NCBI GenBank assembly: GCA_030432565.1
Contig: JAUIGV010000021.1
Coordinates: 1-64,000, forward strand
Source: Verrucomicrobiia bacterium
GTDB lineage: Bacteria; Verrucomicrobiota; Verrucomicrobiia; Verrucomicrobiales; Akkermansiaceae
DNA length: 64,000 bases
Direction: 5' to 3'
Positions 25,150 through 32,932 of this stretch are shown here, one piece after another (the first letter of the stretch is position 1; each line of letters opens with the position of its first letter). Both the position numbers and the translations under genes were made by a program. The notes below the pieces were generated by a model. The model did not search any database. It saw nothing but the letters and a program-made list of their open reading frames with translations, and had not been told where the DNA came from.

Positions 25150-25536
25150 TCATTTTTCAGGCAAACGCGATGGCTTCAGCAATTTCCCCAACATAATCCC
25201 CCCGCCAATCAAGGGAGTTCCCGCAATAAAAACAAGTCCACCTGACATTAGAAAAAAGAGCGCGACCGGTAGCAGCAACCCCACAAGAATCAAAGACCAG
25301 GCAACGGCGCGGTAGGCGAGCTGACTTCGCAACAATCTGCGCTTTGCTTCATCAAAAATATCATAAGACACCTTCTTGGCTTCATCAGGCCTCAGACCTT
25401 TGGATCGCAGAAAAGTGATGATGCCCATGTGCCCCTTACCTGCACGAAGAATCTCTTCGGCGCTGCCGATCCACTCCTCTCTCACATCATCGGCTGTTCT
25501 ACACCGCGATTCTGTCCTTCGTTTCTCTCTTGTCAT
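25150..25536 (-). CDS. Small two-helix membrane protein of unknown function
   Basis: A 128-residue protein. The first 70 residues are cytoplasmic, charged and helical (IGSAEEILRAGKGHMGIITFLRSKGLRPDE), followed by two adjacent membrane helices (AWSLILVGLLLPVALFFLM and GGLVFIAGTPLIGGGIML) and a short basic tail. I do not recognise the family. Its ATG is only 18 bp from the divergent ATG of the next gene, so the promoter of each must lie within the other's 5-prime coding region or leader. Confidence 0.6.
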   Translation of the reverse strand: MTREKRRTESRCRTADDVREEWIGSAEEILRAGKGHMGIITFLRSKGLRPDEAKKVSYDIFDEAKRRLLRSQLAYRAVAWSLILVGLLLPVALFFLMSGGLVFIAGTPLIGGGIMLGKLLKPSRLPEK

Positions 25537-25554
25537 TTCTTAGGTTTACATAAC

Positions 25555-26094
25555 ATGAAAATCATCCTGACATCTCTTATCCTCTTCCTTGCAATCGCAT
25601 CTTTGGGATACGCCAGTCACTGGGCTGCCATCAATATTCCCGAGGTCACCTTAAGGCATCCGGAAGCAAGCGTAACGGTGAAAGCTGAGAAAAAGTCCGG
25701 CCATCTCGAAGCCATTGCGGTGACCTTTGGAACAAAGACCATTCAAGTTCCCAAATCGGAATTAGACGGGATCGGCCCCATCGACACCTCAAGCGTCCGC
25801 ATCGTCACCGCCTTCGGCCAAGGCAATCTCGAATCCCGCTCCAAGCTGACCGACCATCTTTACGTTGTCTTTGAATTTGGACGTGTCGCCTATCACGTCG
25901 ACGAAGACCTCGAACGGGTCGTCGCCGTCTATCCGACCGCAAGATTCGAATTTGAATCGTCAAAATACACCCGCCGCTCCGTCATGAAACCCGTCGGAAA
26001 CTATAAAAACAAATGGAAACTATTTGCGAAAGATCCCGGCCAAAAGGAGATCCCGGACGGGACATCAGAGAGAGTCTATAAGCCGGGCCCATAA
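25555..26094 (+). CDS. Exported protein of unknown function
   Basis: A 179-residue protein with a signal peptide (MKIILTSLILFLAIASLGYASH). The mature part has a basic, mixed alpha/beta composition with strands such as ASVTVKAEKKSGHLEAIAV and TDHLYVVFEFGRVAYHV. An open frame extends 126 bp upstream but covers the divergent neighbour and would bury the signal peptide, so the ATG at 25555 is used. No family recognised. It is convergent with folP, separated by 23 bp. Confidence 0.65.
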   Translation: MKIILTSLILFLAIASLGYASHWAAINIPEVTLRHPEASVTVKAEKKSGHLEAIAVTFGTKTIQVPKSELDGIGPIDTSSVRIVTAFGQGNLESRSKLTDHLYVVFEFGRVAYHVDEDLERVVAVYPTARFEFESSKYTRRSVMKPVGNYKNKWKLFAKDPGQKEIPDGTSERVYKPGP

Positions 26095-26117
26095 GATTTT
26101 CCAGCAAGCCGCCGGTT

Positions 26118-27002
26118 TCACAGGACGGCCTCGGTCATTCTCAAAACTTGCACGGCTTCCTTTACCTGATGCACCCGATGAATCATCGCTCCCCGCTGAC
26201 GGGTCAGTGCCGTCAGGGCCTGGGTCGGAAACTCCCGCCGTGACATCTCCGAAACACCAAGAAGTTTGCCAATGAGCGATTTCCGCGAGAGCCCCATGAG
26301 GATCGGCCGATTCCCGACCCGGTAGTCCTCCACTTGATTCAGCAAGGCCAGATTGTGGGAAAGGGATTTTCCGAAACCAATGCCGGGGTCGAAAACGATC
26401 CTTTCCGCTTCGATCCCCGCGGCTACCAACGTCTCCAGTCGTTCTTCAAAAAAGGCCCTAAGTTCGGCAACGACATCCTGATAGGTCGGCGCTTTCTGCA
26501 TCGTGCGCGGATTTCCCTGCATGTGCATCACCACGATCCCACAATCCGAGCCGGCACATACATCGATCATAGCGGGATCCCGCAAACCGGTGACGTCATT
26601 CACGATCGCCGCCCCGGCCGCAAGGGCGGCCTCGGCAACCTTCGCTTTACAGGTGTCAATCGAAACCGCTGCCGATCCCAGGGGAACCAACTCCCTCACA
26701 ACCGGAATCACTCGCGAAATTTCATCTTCAAGCCCGACTTCATCAGCCCCGGGCCGGGTGGATTCTCCCCCCACATCCAGAATCCCGGCTCCCTCCTCCA
26801 CAAATCGACGTGCCGCGGCCAAGGTATCGACAGGATCAAAATGCACCCCCCCGTCCGAGAAAGAATCCGGAGTCACGTTCAGGATCGCCATCACCAAGGC
26901 CTCGTCCCCGAGATCCCAGGTGAACTTCCCGGCTTTCCAGAAAACCCGGGTGTCATCCGCCTCATCTTTTGCAGGGTTGCACTCGCTCATGGAATTCGCC
27001 AT
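26118..27002 (-). CDS. folP: Dihydropteroate synthase
   Basis: A 294-residue TIM-barrel enzyme joining 6-hydroxymethyl-7,8-dihydropterin pyrophosphate with p-aminobenzoate in folate synthesis, and the target of sulfonamides. Both family signatures are intact: VMAILNVTPDSFSDGG with the pyrophosphate-binding loop, and GAGILDVGGESTRPGA. The later motifs IVNDVTGL, VVMHMQGNPRTMQ, ERIVFDPGIGFGKS and LMGLSRKSLIG carry the pterin-binding Asp/Asn/Lys and the Ser-Arg-Lys. The ATG at 27002 is adopted, though 26990 or a GTG at 27014 is possible since all precede the conserved core. Its start is 27 bp from the divergent exported-protein gene. No other folate genes are adjacent. Confidence 0.95.
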   Translation of the reverse strand: MANSMSECNPAKDEADDTRVFWKAGKFTWDLGDEALVMAILNVTPDSFSDGGVHFDPVDTLAAARRFVEEGAGILDVGGESTRPGADEVGLEDEISRVIPVVRELVPLGSAAVSIDTCKAKVAEAALAAGAAIVNDVTGLRDPAMIDVCAGSDCGIVVMHMQGNPRTMQKAPTYQDVVAELRAFFEERLETLVAAGIEAERIVFDPGIGFGKSLSHNLALLNQVEDYRVGNRPILMGLSRKSLIGKLLGVSEMSRREFPTQALTALTRQRGAMIHRVHQVKEAVQVLRMTEAVL

Positions 27003-27029
27003 ACTCTCTGCCACACCACTACCATCTCA

Positions 27030-27638
27030 ATGAAAAAAGCAACCTACTTCATCATCGCTTCCTTGTTCGCCGCCGGGCCGGCCTTCGCCGACGAAGACCT
27101 CTGGGAATCCAAAGGGCCGCACGTCCGCATCAAAAAGAACGACCAGGACGGATCCTACGTTGTCTTCGAACGCTCGCCCGACGACCGCCGCCTCGTCAAA
27201 ACCACCAAAAACGAAAATGGTGAGGTCAAAATGAAGGCGACCTACACCCGGGACGCGAAAGGATTTCTCAGATACGGGCAGATTCATGACGGTCAGGGGG
27301 TCCTGATTTATCGAGTGCAATACGGTTACGACAATGAAACCGGACAACTCGTGGCTGAACAGATGTTTGATGCACGCGTGAAGCACTTTTACCCAACCCT
27401 CGATAAGAACGGCCAACGCAAGGAAATGCCCATTCGCCGCGTCTATTATTTCTACGACTCCGAAGGGAACCAAAGCAAGGCCATCTCACTCGTTCCAAAG
27501 GCGGGTAAAACCGCCCGTGAAACCTTCAACAGAACCAAGAAGCCGCTCGACCTTTATGGCGAGGAAGAAGGCTTTGACCCGAAGAATTCCACCCGTCCCG
27601 ACAGCCCCTTCGATAAGGAAAAAGAGAAGGCTCAATGA
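27030..27638 (+). CDS. Exported protein of unknown function, first of three-gene unit
   Basis: A 202-residue exported protein with signal MKKATYFIIASLFAAGPAFA. The mature chain is charged and carries repeated strand pairs (KGPHVRIKKNDQDGSYVVFE, VKMKATYTRDAKGFLRYGQ, VYYFYDSEGNQSKAISL), recalling YD/MORN-like antiparallel sheet proteins. The C-terminus is acidic and disordered. The ATG at 27030 gives the signal peptide; the open frame upstream antisense to folP is not used. Its stop overlaps the next start by 4 bp. Function unknown. Confidence 0.7.
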   Translation: MKKATYFIIASLFAAGPAFADEDLWESKGPHVRIKKNDQDGSYVVFERSPDDRRLVKTTKNENGEVKMKATYTRDAKGFLRYGQIHDGQGVLIYRVQYGYDNETGQLVAEQMFDARVKHFYPTLDKNGQRKEMPIRRVYYFYDSEGNQSKAISLVPKAGKTARETFNRTKKPLDLYGEEEGFDPKNSTRPDSPFDKEKEKAQ

Positions 27639-28882
27639 GTCCCGAGCGGGTTTTTCAAGTCCTGACCGTCCTGGGGCTGACCGCAGGCGGCTGGCTTTAT
27701 GGTGACTACTGGAAGAAGGCCACTTCAGCCTCGGTGGAGAATGAAAGCGCGGCGTCCTTGCGCGCGGAAAACTCCGAGCTGGTTCAGCGCGTCGACACGC
27801 TCGAAGACGAGCTCGCGCAAATGCGCTCGATGTTGTCCAGCGGCCCCTATCCGGTCCCCGATGACCTCATCACCTGGGTCGAAAAGGACTATGACATGGT
27901 CTTCCTCAAAGCACCCGATGTCCGGCTCGCCTCGCCGACCAAACTGAGGGATGCAGCACATGCCAACCTGCGCCTCATCCATGGCGAGATTGCCTTGGAA
28001 CAAGAGGGCCTCGCCTGGGAACTCCTGGGACTCCTCCCGCCCAATCAACGACTCTTTACCCAACTCCTCTTCGTCAACAGCAGCGGACTCAAAGGAATCT
28101 TTGATCTCAGCGAACAGCGGATCCTTTTATCGGAAGACTTCGACTCGGTCAGCGTGCCCGACCGCTCGGTTTTGGTTCGCCTCCTTGGGCAACTTCTTTC
28201 CTACCAAAACCACCCCAAGAAAGAGTGGAGTTCACGGGATGAATGGCAGGCCTGGGAAGCCGCCCATACCGGTTCGGCTGCAGCCCAGCAAGCGAGATTT
28301 CTTCGTCGCAACTCCGCGGCCAACGAAGAAGGCTGGACCGACCCCGAACCAGCCCGCGAGCAACTCCTCAACGATCTTGAGCCAGCACTCCAGGGATTTT
28401 GTAACTTTCCGTTTCTCGAAGGGGCGGATTACTCACGCTTTTTCTTTATCGATTCCCGGGCAGCCTGGGCAGCCATGTTCCGGAATCCTCCGACCACAAC
28501 TGCCGAGATTCTTCACCCCAATCAACAAGCCCGAAAGCCAGTGGAAATCGCCTTCCCGAACCCGGGACCGGAAGTCATTCACGAAAATACACTCGGCGAA
28601 CTGGGCCTCCGCTTATGGCTGGAACCATTGGCGGGAATGGACGAATCCGGATTGCTGGCAGCGCAATGGAGGGGCGACCGATACCAACTCCGCCGCAATC
28701 CGGACGGCCAATTTGCCCTCATCTGGAAGATCGCATTTTCAGATGAGGAATCAGCCAAGAACCTCGTGGCAGAGGTGGAACGCTCCATGATCCGGCGACT
28801 TCGCGAAAGTCAGGCTCTGCGCCAGATCGAAGCCACCCTGTCGGGCACACTCGTCACCTTTTCCAATTCACCGAAGAAATGA
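27635..28882 (+). CDS. Membrane-anchored protein of unknown function with coiled coil
   Basis: A 415-residue protein. A hydrophobic N-terminal segment (RVFQVLTVLGLTAGGWLYG) probably anchors it, followed by a short coiled coil (about 36-66, ENESAASLRAENSELVQRVD). The large remainder is mixed alpha/beta, acidic, with Trp/Phe-rich stretches. It has no HExxH or other catalytic pattern I recognise; the segment DEWQAWEAAHTGSAAAQQA may be a helical scaffold. It is coupled to both neighbours by ATGA overlaps, so it acts with the exported protein upstream and the acylphosphatase downstream, or they are simply grouped. Confidence 0.65.
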   Translation: MSPERVFQVLTVLGLTAGGWLYGDYWKKATSASVENESAASLRAENSELVQRVDTLEDELAQMRSMLSSGPYPVPDDLITWVEKDYDMVFLKAPDVRLASPTKLRDAAHANLRLIHGEIALEQEGLAWELLGLLPPNQRLFTQLLFVNSSGLKGIFDLSEQRILLSEDFDSVSVPDRSVLVRLLGQLLSYQNHPKKEWSSRDEWQAWEAAHTGSAAAQQARFLRRNSAANEEGWTDPEPAREQLLNDLEPALQGFCNFPFLEGADYSRFFFIDSRAAWAAMFRNPPTTTAEILHPNQQARKPVEIAFPNPGPEVIHENTLGELGLRLWLEPLAGMDESGLLAAQWRGDRYQLRRNPDGQFALIWKIAFSDEESAKNLVAEVERSMIRRLRESQALRQIEATLSGTLVTFSNSPKK

Positions 28883-29157
28883 ACTCCACCAAACGCGTCA
28901 TTTTTAGCGGCCGGGTCCAAGGAGTGGGATTTCGCTACACCGCCAAGCAACTGGCTCTCGGGTTCGACCTCGTCGGCTCGGTTCGAAACCAAAAGGACGG
29001 AACGGTCGAATTGAAAGTGATGGGAGAAGAGAACGAAGTGAACGACTTCATCACCGAGATCGTCGACGAATCCGAACTTGCCGGGCTCATTAAAGAGCAC
29101 CGAATCTGGGACATCGACCCGCTGACGGACTGCCGCGGATTTACGATTACGAGTTAG
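28879..29157 (+). CDS. acyP: Acylphosphatase
   Basis: A 92-residue ferredoxin-like enzyme that hydrolyses carboxyl-phosphate bonds. It has the phosphate-binding signature SGRVQGVGFRYTAKQ with the catalytic Arg at R19, and the second signature GSVRNQKDGTVELKVMG with the catalytic Asn at N37, matching the family. Length is standard. It overlaps the preceding gene by 4 bp and its stop overlaps the stop of the convergent protease gene by a few bases. The physiological substrate of bacterial acylphosphatases is usually unclear. Confidence 0.93.
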   Translation: MNSTKRVIFSGRVQGVGFRYTAKQLALGFDLVGSVRNQKDGTVELKVMGEENEVNDFITEIVDESELAGLIKEHRIWDIDPLTDCRGFTITS

Positions 29158-30371
29158 TTTTTGATGACCCGGTAATATTTGCCGGTCAATGCGGAAGCAG
29201 GCCCAAAGGCATCAAAGGTTCCTTCCTGGCCATCCGTCCAGGAAATCGGCCCCCCATTCCCCTTGAGACATGGAATCACATTGACCCAACTACATCCGTC
29301 CGGAGAAGTTTGGACGGTGTAAGTGGCCCCCTCCTCCGACATCAAGCTCAGGGAAATCCCACCACTACTACTCATTCCAAACTCGATGGGCAGCTCGGGC
29401 GCCCGGGGGGGATTCTCGGAAATGACACTCCATCCGATGTCTTTGAGAGCGGCTGCGTCAACATTCGTGACCTCCCGGCGGGTCACTTCGCCACCCACCG
29501 CGAAAGTAGCTTCCATGAGAAGGTTTTGCAGGTTGCCAGCACCAACTGTCCCAAAGTAAAGAGGCGTTCCGAGAGGAAAAATCTTCGAATCATACTTGTT
29601 GTTCTTCCAATGATAATCCTTCGATGACGGACTTACGATCTCAAGGCCGGTCAGGACCTCTCCGGTATCAGCTTGAAGAGCCTGCACTGTATTTTCACCA
29701 ACAAAGCGATTGCCCGCGATTAGGCTACGAAATTCCGCAACCGATCGCGCATTCAAACCCAGGCCGTGGCCAATCTCATGCAATGCGATACTGTAAAAAT
29801 CCAGGCTAGTGCCACCCTCAGGTTGCGAAAGATCAAAACTCCAATCCCGATCCAAGTCGAAAGAGACGGTACCCCCAATGACTGCCAACGAATTCAGCCC
29901 CACGTTGAAGCCGCGATTCACAAAACTTTCCGGATCGGAATAGACAAGGGCTAAATTCCCGGCACCGCTGATCGGAGCCCCCCGGGCCGCGGCGTCCAGG
30001 GGCCTGGCTCCCGCGAATAAAATCCACACATCCTGATCCAAGGAAAATCCTCCAAGATACTCATTCGCAGGGCGTTGACCAGCACGTACGTAAAAATCAC
30101 TTGATCGACTGGCCGCAGCGCTCAGCACGTGAATGTCGCCGGTCCCCGGATGGATAATCTGAAACCGCCCGTCCACAAAACTCTCATCCCCCATCTCCAC
30201 AGGAAGAAGAGTCTGATTCACAATACGACTCCAGCGGGCCGCGGCAGCCTCAAGAACGGCTTTCGCCGCGGGATTTTCGAAAAAACCCTCCGTGTCATAG
30301 CGATAATCGACTTGGATCACGATCCCTTTCAGAGGAACGCAAGCAAGTGCAATTAGTAGCAACGACTTCAT
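29154..30371 (-). CDS. Exported metzincin-like metalloprotease
   Basis: A 405-residue exported protein with a signal peptide ending near residue 16. The zinc motif is HEIGHGLGLNA at residues 198-208: both His and the Glu are present but the third-ligand place of HExxHxxGxxH is Ala. The preceding residues SLDFYSIALHE and a later LMEATF fit the bacterial secreted metzincin group that often deviates at that place. The C-terminal 70 residues form a small beta domain (YTVQTSPDGCSWVNVIP to YYRVIKN) shared by many exported proteins of these phyla. It is transcribed alone. Activity as a protease is probable; the substrate is unknown. Confidence 0.8.
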   Translation of the reverse strand: MKSLLLIALACVPLKGIVIQVDYRYDTEGFFENPAAKAVLEAAAARWSRIVNQTLLPVEMGDESFVDGRFQIIHPGTGDIHVLSAAASRSSDFYVRAGQRPANEYLGGFSLDQDVWILFAGARPLDAAARGAPISGAGNLALVYSDPESFVNRGFNVGLNSLAVIGGTVSFDLDRDWSFDLSQPEGGTSLDFYSIALHEIGHGLGLNARSVAEFRSLIAGNRFVGENTVQALQADTGEVLTGLEIVSPSSKDYHWKNNKYDSKIFPLGTPLYFGTVGAGNLQNLLMEATFAVGGEVTRREVTNVDAAALKDIGWSVISENPPRAPELPIEFGMSSSGGISLSLMSEEGATYTVQTSPDGCSWVNVIPCLKGNGGPISWTDGQEGTFDAFGPASALTGKYYRVIKN

Positions 30372-30437
30372 CCGCCGAAGATACGCAAATCCCCTGAGGT
30401 GACAAATTAATTACTTTTTCCAGACTAAATATTAACG

Positions 30438-31148
30438 TCATTTATCTCTCGAAATTACAGCCTTTTTTATAATTTTTTGATCTTCTTCAGAGAGTTTCTT
30501 AATTTGGTAGCTGACGATTTTTCCACTTTTCATCTGGAAATGGACCTTATCGCCCTCGATTTTTTCCACCGATGCAAGCATTTGCCGGCCTGTCCCGTCG
30601 GTCCATTGTCGCATTGGGATGATCGAGTCTTCTGTGACGCGGACCGCTGGTTTTTCAAGATTTTTCACATCAGCTGTTGCCGCCTTAATTTGAGCTTCAA
30701 ACTGCTCATCATTGGGATGACCGTGAAAAACAAGACGGCCGTCGGGCGCAAAAACCACGGCATAGGGAAGTCCGGAGACTGAAATGGGACCGGTAACGCC
30801 GTCCGTGATGCTATATCCGACATTCTGTTTCTTCAAAACCTCCGCGATCTGGTTTTTTCCGGAGTGATAAATCTCCGCTCCAATGATGGTGAGCCCCTTT
30901 TCGCGATATTCCTCGTCCAACTTTTTGAGACGGGCGAGCCCCTTCAGACAAGAGGAGCATCCCACTCCCCAATACTGGATCACAACCGGCTTCCCCTTCA
31001 GACTACGAGTCGTCACCGGCTTCCCGAAGAGAGAATCCCCCAGTTCCCAGTCCGAAAGTCGGTGCTGGACCACCTGATTCTCGTCAGCACTGGCTGCTTT
31101 TATAAAGATCCCGACAGTCAGGATGACCCACAAGATTTTAAAATTCAT
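30438..31148 (-). CDS. TlpA-like thioredoxin with C-terminal SHD1 domain
   Basis: A 236-residue exported protein (signal ending ASA). Residues 35-165 are a TlpA/ResA-type thioredoxin fold with C64-S-S-C67 in QYWGVGCSSCLKG and the cis-Pro at P128 (SGLPYAVV), so a periplasmic disulfide reductase is expected. Residues 178-232 are an SHD1-type domain (R-x-W-T-D at 180-184, KIEGDKVHFQMKSGK, KKLSEEDQKII), first described in yeast SLA1 and common in Planctomycetota and Verrucomicrobiota exports; it is usually taken as a binding module. The combination is unusual. Possible roles are cytochrome c maturation or redox control of envelope proteins. Confidence 0.85.
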   Translation of the reverse strand: MNFKILWVILTVGIFIKAASADENQVVQHRLSDWELGDSLFGKPVTTRSLKGKPVVIQYWGVGCSSCLKGLARLKKLDEEYREKGLTIIGAEIYHSGKNQIAEVLKKQNVGYSITDGVTGPISVSGLPYAVVFAPDGRLVFHGHPNDEQFEAQIKAATADVKNLEKPAVRVTEDSIIPMRQWTDGTGRQMLASVEKIEGDKVHFQMKSGKIVSYQIKKLSEEDQKIIKKAVISRDK

Positions 31149-31182
31149 CTGGTGAGGCTACACCTCACACGCAGGAATCCTT

Positions 31183-31680
31183 TCAAGCCCCACCCCGGCC
31201 ACGAATATTTAGGAGCGCCCGAAAGAAAACCATCAAGCCCCCCACCAAAAACAATGCTGGAAACCAAATCGAATAGCCAGGGGCCTTCGTTTCATGCTCC
31301 AGCAGAGCCTCGTTCGGGTCATCGGGATTGACATAGGCCTCGACCTTGCTCCCGACCGGAAATCTCTCAACCGTTGGCAAAATCTTGCTTTCCTTCTTCA
31401 AATAGGGGTTTTCGCGACGTTTCAGCCGATTTCCCCGGTAAAATTCACCATCGACCCTGTATTCATAAACCAAGTTGTGACAGTACTCCTTGGCCTTGCC
31501 AATCTGCCGATCTCCCACCTCGGACACGACAACCACGGCAGGATACCCCGGCCATTCCCGCGTTTCCTTGGCACGGAGATAACCGCGGCCCAGCACAAAA
31601 ACGAAAAAGCCCCCCATTACCGCCAACGCCAGGCCGATGAATGCCAGATAGAGATATCCCCCGATGCCCTGCTTTTTCAC
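31183..31680 (-). CDS. DUF3592 membrane protein
   Basis: A 165-residue protein with two membrane helices (LYLAFIGLALAVMGGFFVFV near the start; SIWFPALFLVGGLMVFFRALL near the end) flanking an extracytoplasmic beta domain. The core ETREWPGYPAVVVVSEVG, VYEYRVDGEFYRGNRL and VGSKVEAYVNPDDPNEALL is the DUF3592 pattern. The start codon is GTG. It is 34 bp upstream of the TlpA-SHD1 gene on the same strand, so probably co-transcribed. No function is assigned to the family. Confidence 0.85.
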   Translation of the reverse strand: MKKQGIGGYLYLAFIGLALAVMGGFFVFVLGRGYLRAKETREWPGYPAVVVVSEVGDRQIGKAKEYCHNLVYEYRVDGEFYRGNRLKRRENPYLKKESKILPTVERFPVGSKVEAYVNPDDPNEALLEHETKAPGYSIWFPALFLVGGLMVFFRALLNIRGRGGA

Positions 31681-31758
31681 GAGCCATCGGTATCACAATC
31701 CCACCTTCCCGCAAGACCCGTGCTTGCACCTGATCAAGATTCCCGCCAAAACACTCCC

Positions 31759-32214
31759 ATGAGCACTTTTGCAGAAACCGTCATGGACGACCTCAAGACC
31801 GCAATGAAAGCCAAGGATTCCGTGGCTCTCACCACTCTCCGAGCTCTCAAGACCGCCCTCACCAACGCCGCCATTGAATCCGGCAATAAGGACAACGTGA
31901 TTGAAGAAGCCGATGCCCTCGCCATCGTCCGCAAGCAGATTAAACAGCGCAACGACTCAATCGAACAGTTCGAGAGTGCCGGTCGCCCCGAACTCGCCGA
32001 AACCGAGAAAGCCGAAATCGCGGTTCTCGAAAAATACCTCCCCGCCGCCATGAGTGCCGAGGAAGTCTCTGCCATCGTGGCCGCTGCCGTCGCCGAAACC
32101 GGAGCCAGCAGCCGCGCCGACATGGGCAAGGTTATGGGCATCGTGCAGGCCAAAACCGCCGGCCGCGTTGATGGCAAGACCCTCTCACAGGAGGTCATGA
32201 AGCACCTTTCCTAG
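31759..32214 (+). CDS. GatB/YqeY domain-containing protein
   Basis: A 151-residue cytoplasmic helical protein. It matches the YqeY family by MDDLKTAMKAKDSVALTTLR near the start, KQIKQRNDSIEQFESAGRPE in the middle and MGKVMGIVQAKTAGRVDGK near the end. The family shares the tail domain of the GatB amidotransferase subunit and is often found near tRNA or rpsU/dnaG genes, with its role unproved. The gene is 9 bp before ispD and probably co-transcribed. An in-frame extension upstream is antisense to DUF3592 and is rejected. Confidence 0.92.
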   Translation: MSTFAETVMDDLKTAMKAKDSVALTTLRALKTALTNAAIESGNKDNVIEEADALAIVRKQIKQRNDSIEQFESAGRPELAETEKAEIAVLEKYLPAAMSAEEVSAIVAAAVAETGASSRADMGKVMGIVQAKTAGRVDGKTLSQEVMKHLS

Positions 32215-32223
32215 CGGAAACAG

Positions 32224-32865
32224 ATGAGCTTTGCCGCCATCATCGTCGCCTCCGGTTCCTCACGGCGCATGGGCTTTGACAAACTCGCCGCCAAGTGGAA
32301 CGACAGGCCGATTCTCTGGCACAGCGTCCGGGCCTTTTCGTCATTGGATGTAATCTCCCAGGTCATCGTCGTCACCCCACCCGAACGCTTCGCGTGGCTC
32401 GTCGACCTCGGGCCAAAGCTCCTCCGTGTCGATGGTGGAGTCGAAAGATCCGACTCGGTCGCCTCCGGCCTCGCCGCCTTAAACGACAACATCACCCACG
32501 TCGCCATTCACGATGGCGCCCGCCCCCTGGTCTCGCCCGCTTCCATCCGCGCCACTTTCTCGGCTGCCGAAGAAACAGGGGCCGCCAGCCTCGCGCGACG
32601 CGTCACGGAAACTCTTAAGCGAGCCACACCCGAAGGTGTCACCACTAAATCCGTCTCCCGCGACGATCTCTGGATCATGGAAACGCCTCAGATTTTTTCG
32701 ACAGCCCTCATTAAAAAGGCCTACCAGAACGTCACCTCCGGCGATGCCCAAATCACCGACGAAGTCTCAGCCCTTCAACTCCTCGGTCAGGGCACCACTC
32801 TCGTCGAAAACCACTCTCCTAACCCCAAGATCACGGTTCAAGCGGATCTCGACGCCCTGTCATGA
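32224..32865 (+). CDS. ispD: 2-C-methyl-D-erythritol 4-phosphate cytidylyltransferase
   Basis: A 213-residue enzyme of the MEP isoprenoid pathway that transfers CMP from CTP to methylerythritol phosphate. The CTP-binding loop is IIVASGSSRRMGFDK at the N-terminus, with the usual first Ala-Gly replaced by Ala-Ser. The central VAIHDGARPLVS and the later METPQIFST and TDEVSALQLLG are the family metal- and substrate-contacting motifs. Length is close to the usual 220-230. It pairs functionally with the polyprenyl diphosphate synthase 16 kb away, both isoprenoid steps. IspF is not in the window. Confidence 0.95.
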   Translation: MSFAAIIVASGSSRRMGFDKLAAKWNDRPILWHSVRAFSSLDVISQVIVVTPPERFAWLVDLGPKLLRVDGGVERSDSVASGLAALNDNITHVAIHDGARPLVSPASIRATFSAAEETGAASLARRVTETLKRATPEGVTTKSVSRDDLWIMETPQIFSTALIKKAYQNVTSGDAQITDEVSALQLLGQGTTLVENHSPNPKITVQADLDALS

Positions 32866-32932
32866 TGTCCCGGAGGAATACCCGGACGGGGCGACAAGAA
32901 TTACCTCCGGATTCCAAGAGGCCAAACGAGCG

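Noticed and set aside
25429-25554. In-frame extension upstream of the 25555 exported gene
   Set aside because: It would overlap the divergent gene and hide the signal peptide at its ATG.
26334-27029. In-frame extension upstream of the 27030 gene
   Set aside because: It is antisense to folP, whose motifs are unmistakable, and would remove the signal peptide from the N-terminus.
28240-28280. Possible His-containing protease motif in the 415-residue protein
   Set aside because: The segment reads WEAAHTG with a single His and no HExxH, so no metalloprotease site can be assigned.
28979-28988. GTTCGAA word resembling a tRNA T-loop
   Set aside because: It lies in the acylphosphatase coding frame and no acceptor stem or anticodon arm can be folded around it.
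32870-32910. CCGGAGG/CCTCCGG inverted repeat between ispD and the PEP-CTERM gene
   Set aside because: The loop is long and no T-tract follows, so it does not meet intrinsic-terminator criteria; Rho-dependent ending cannot be judged.
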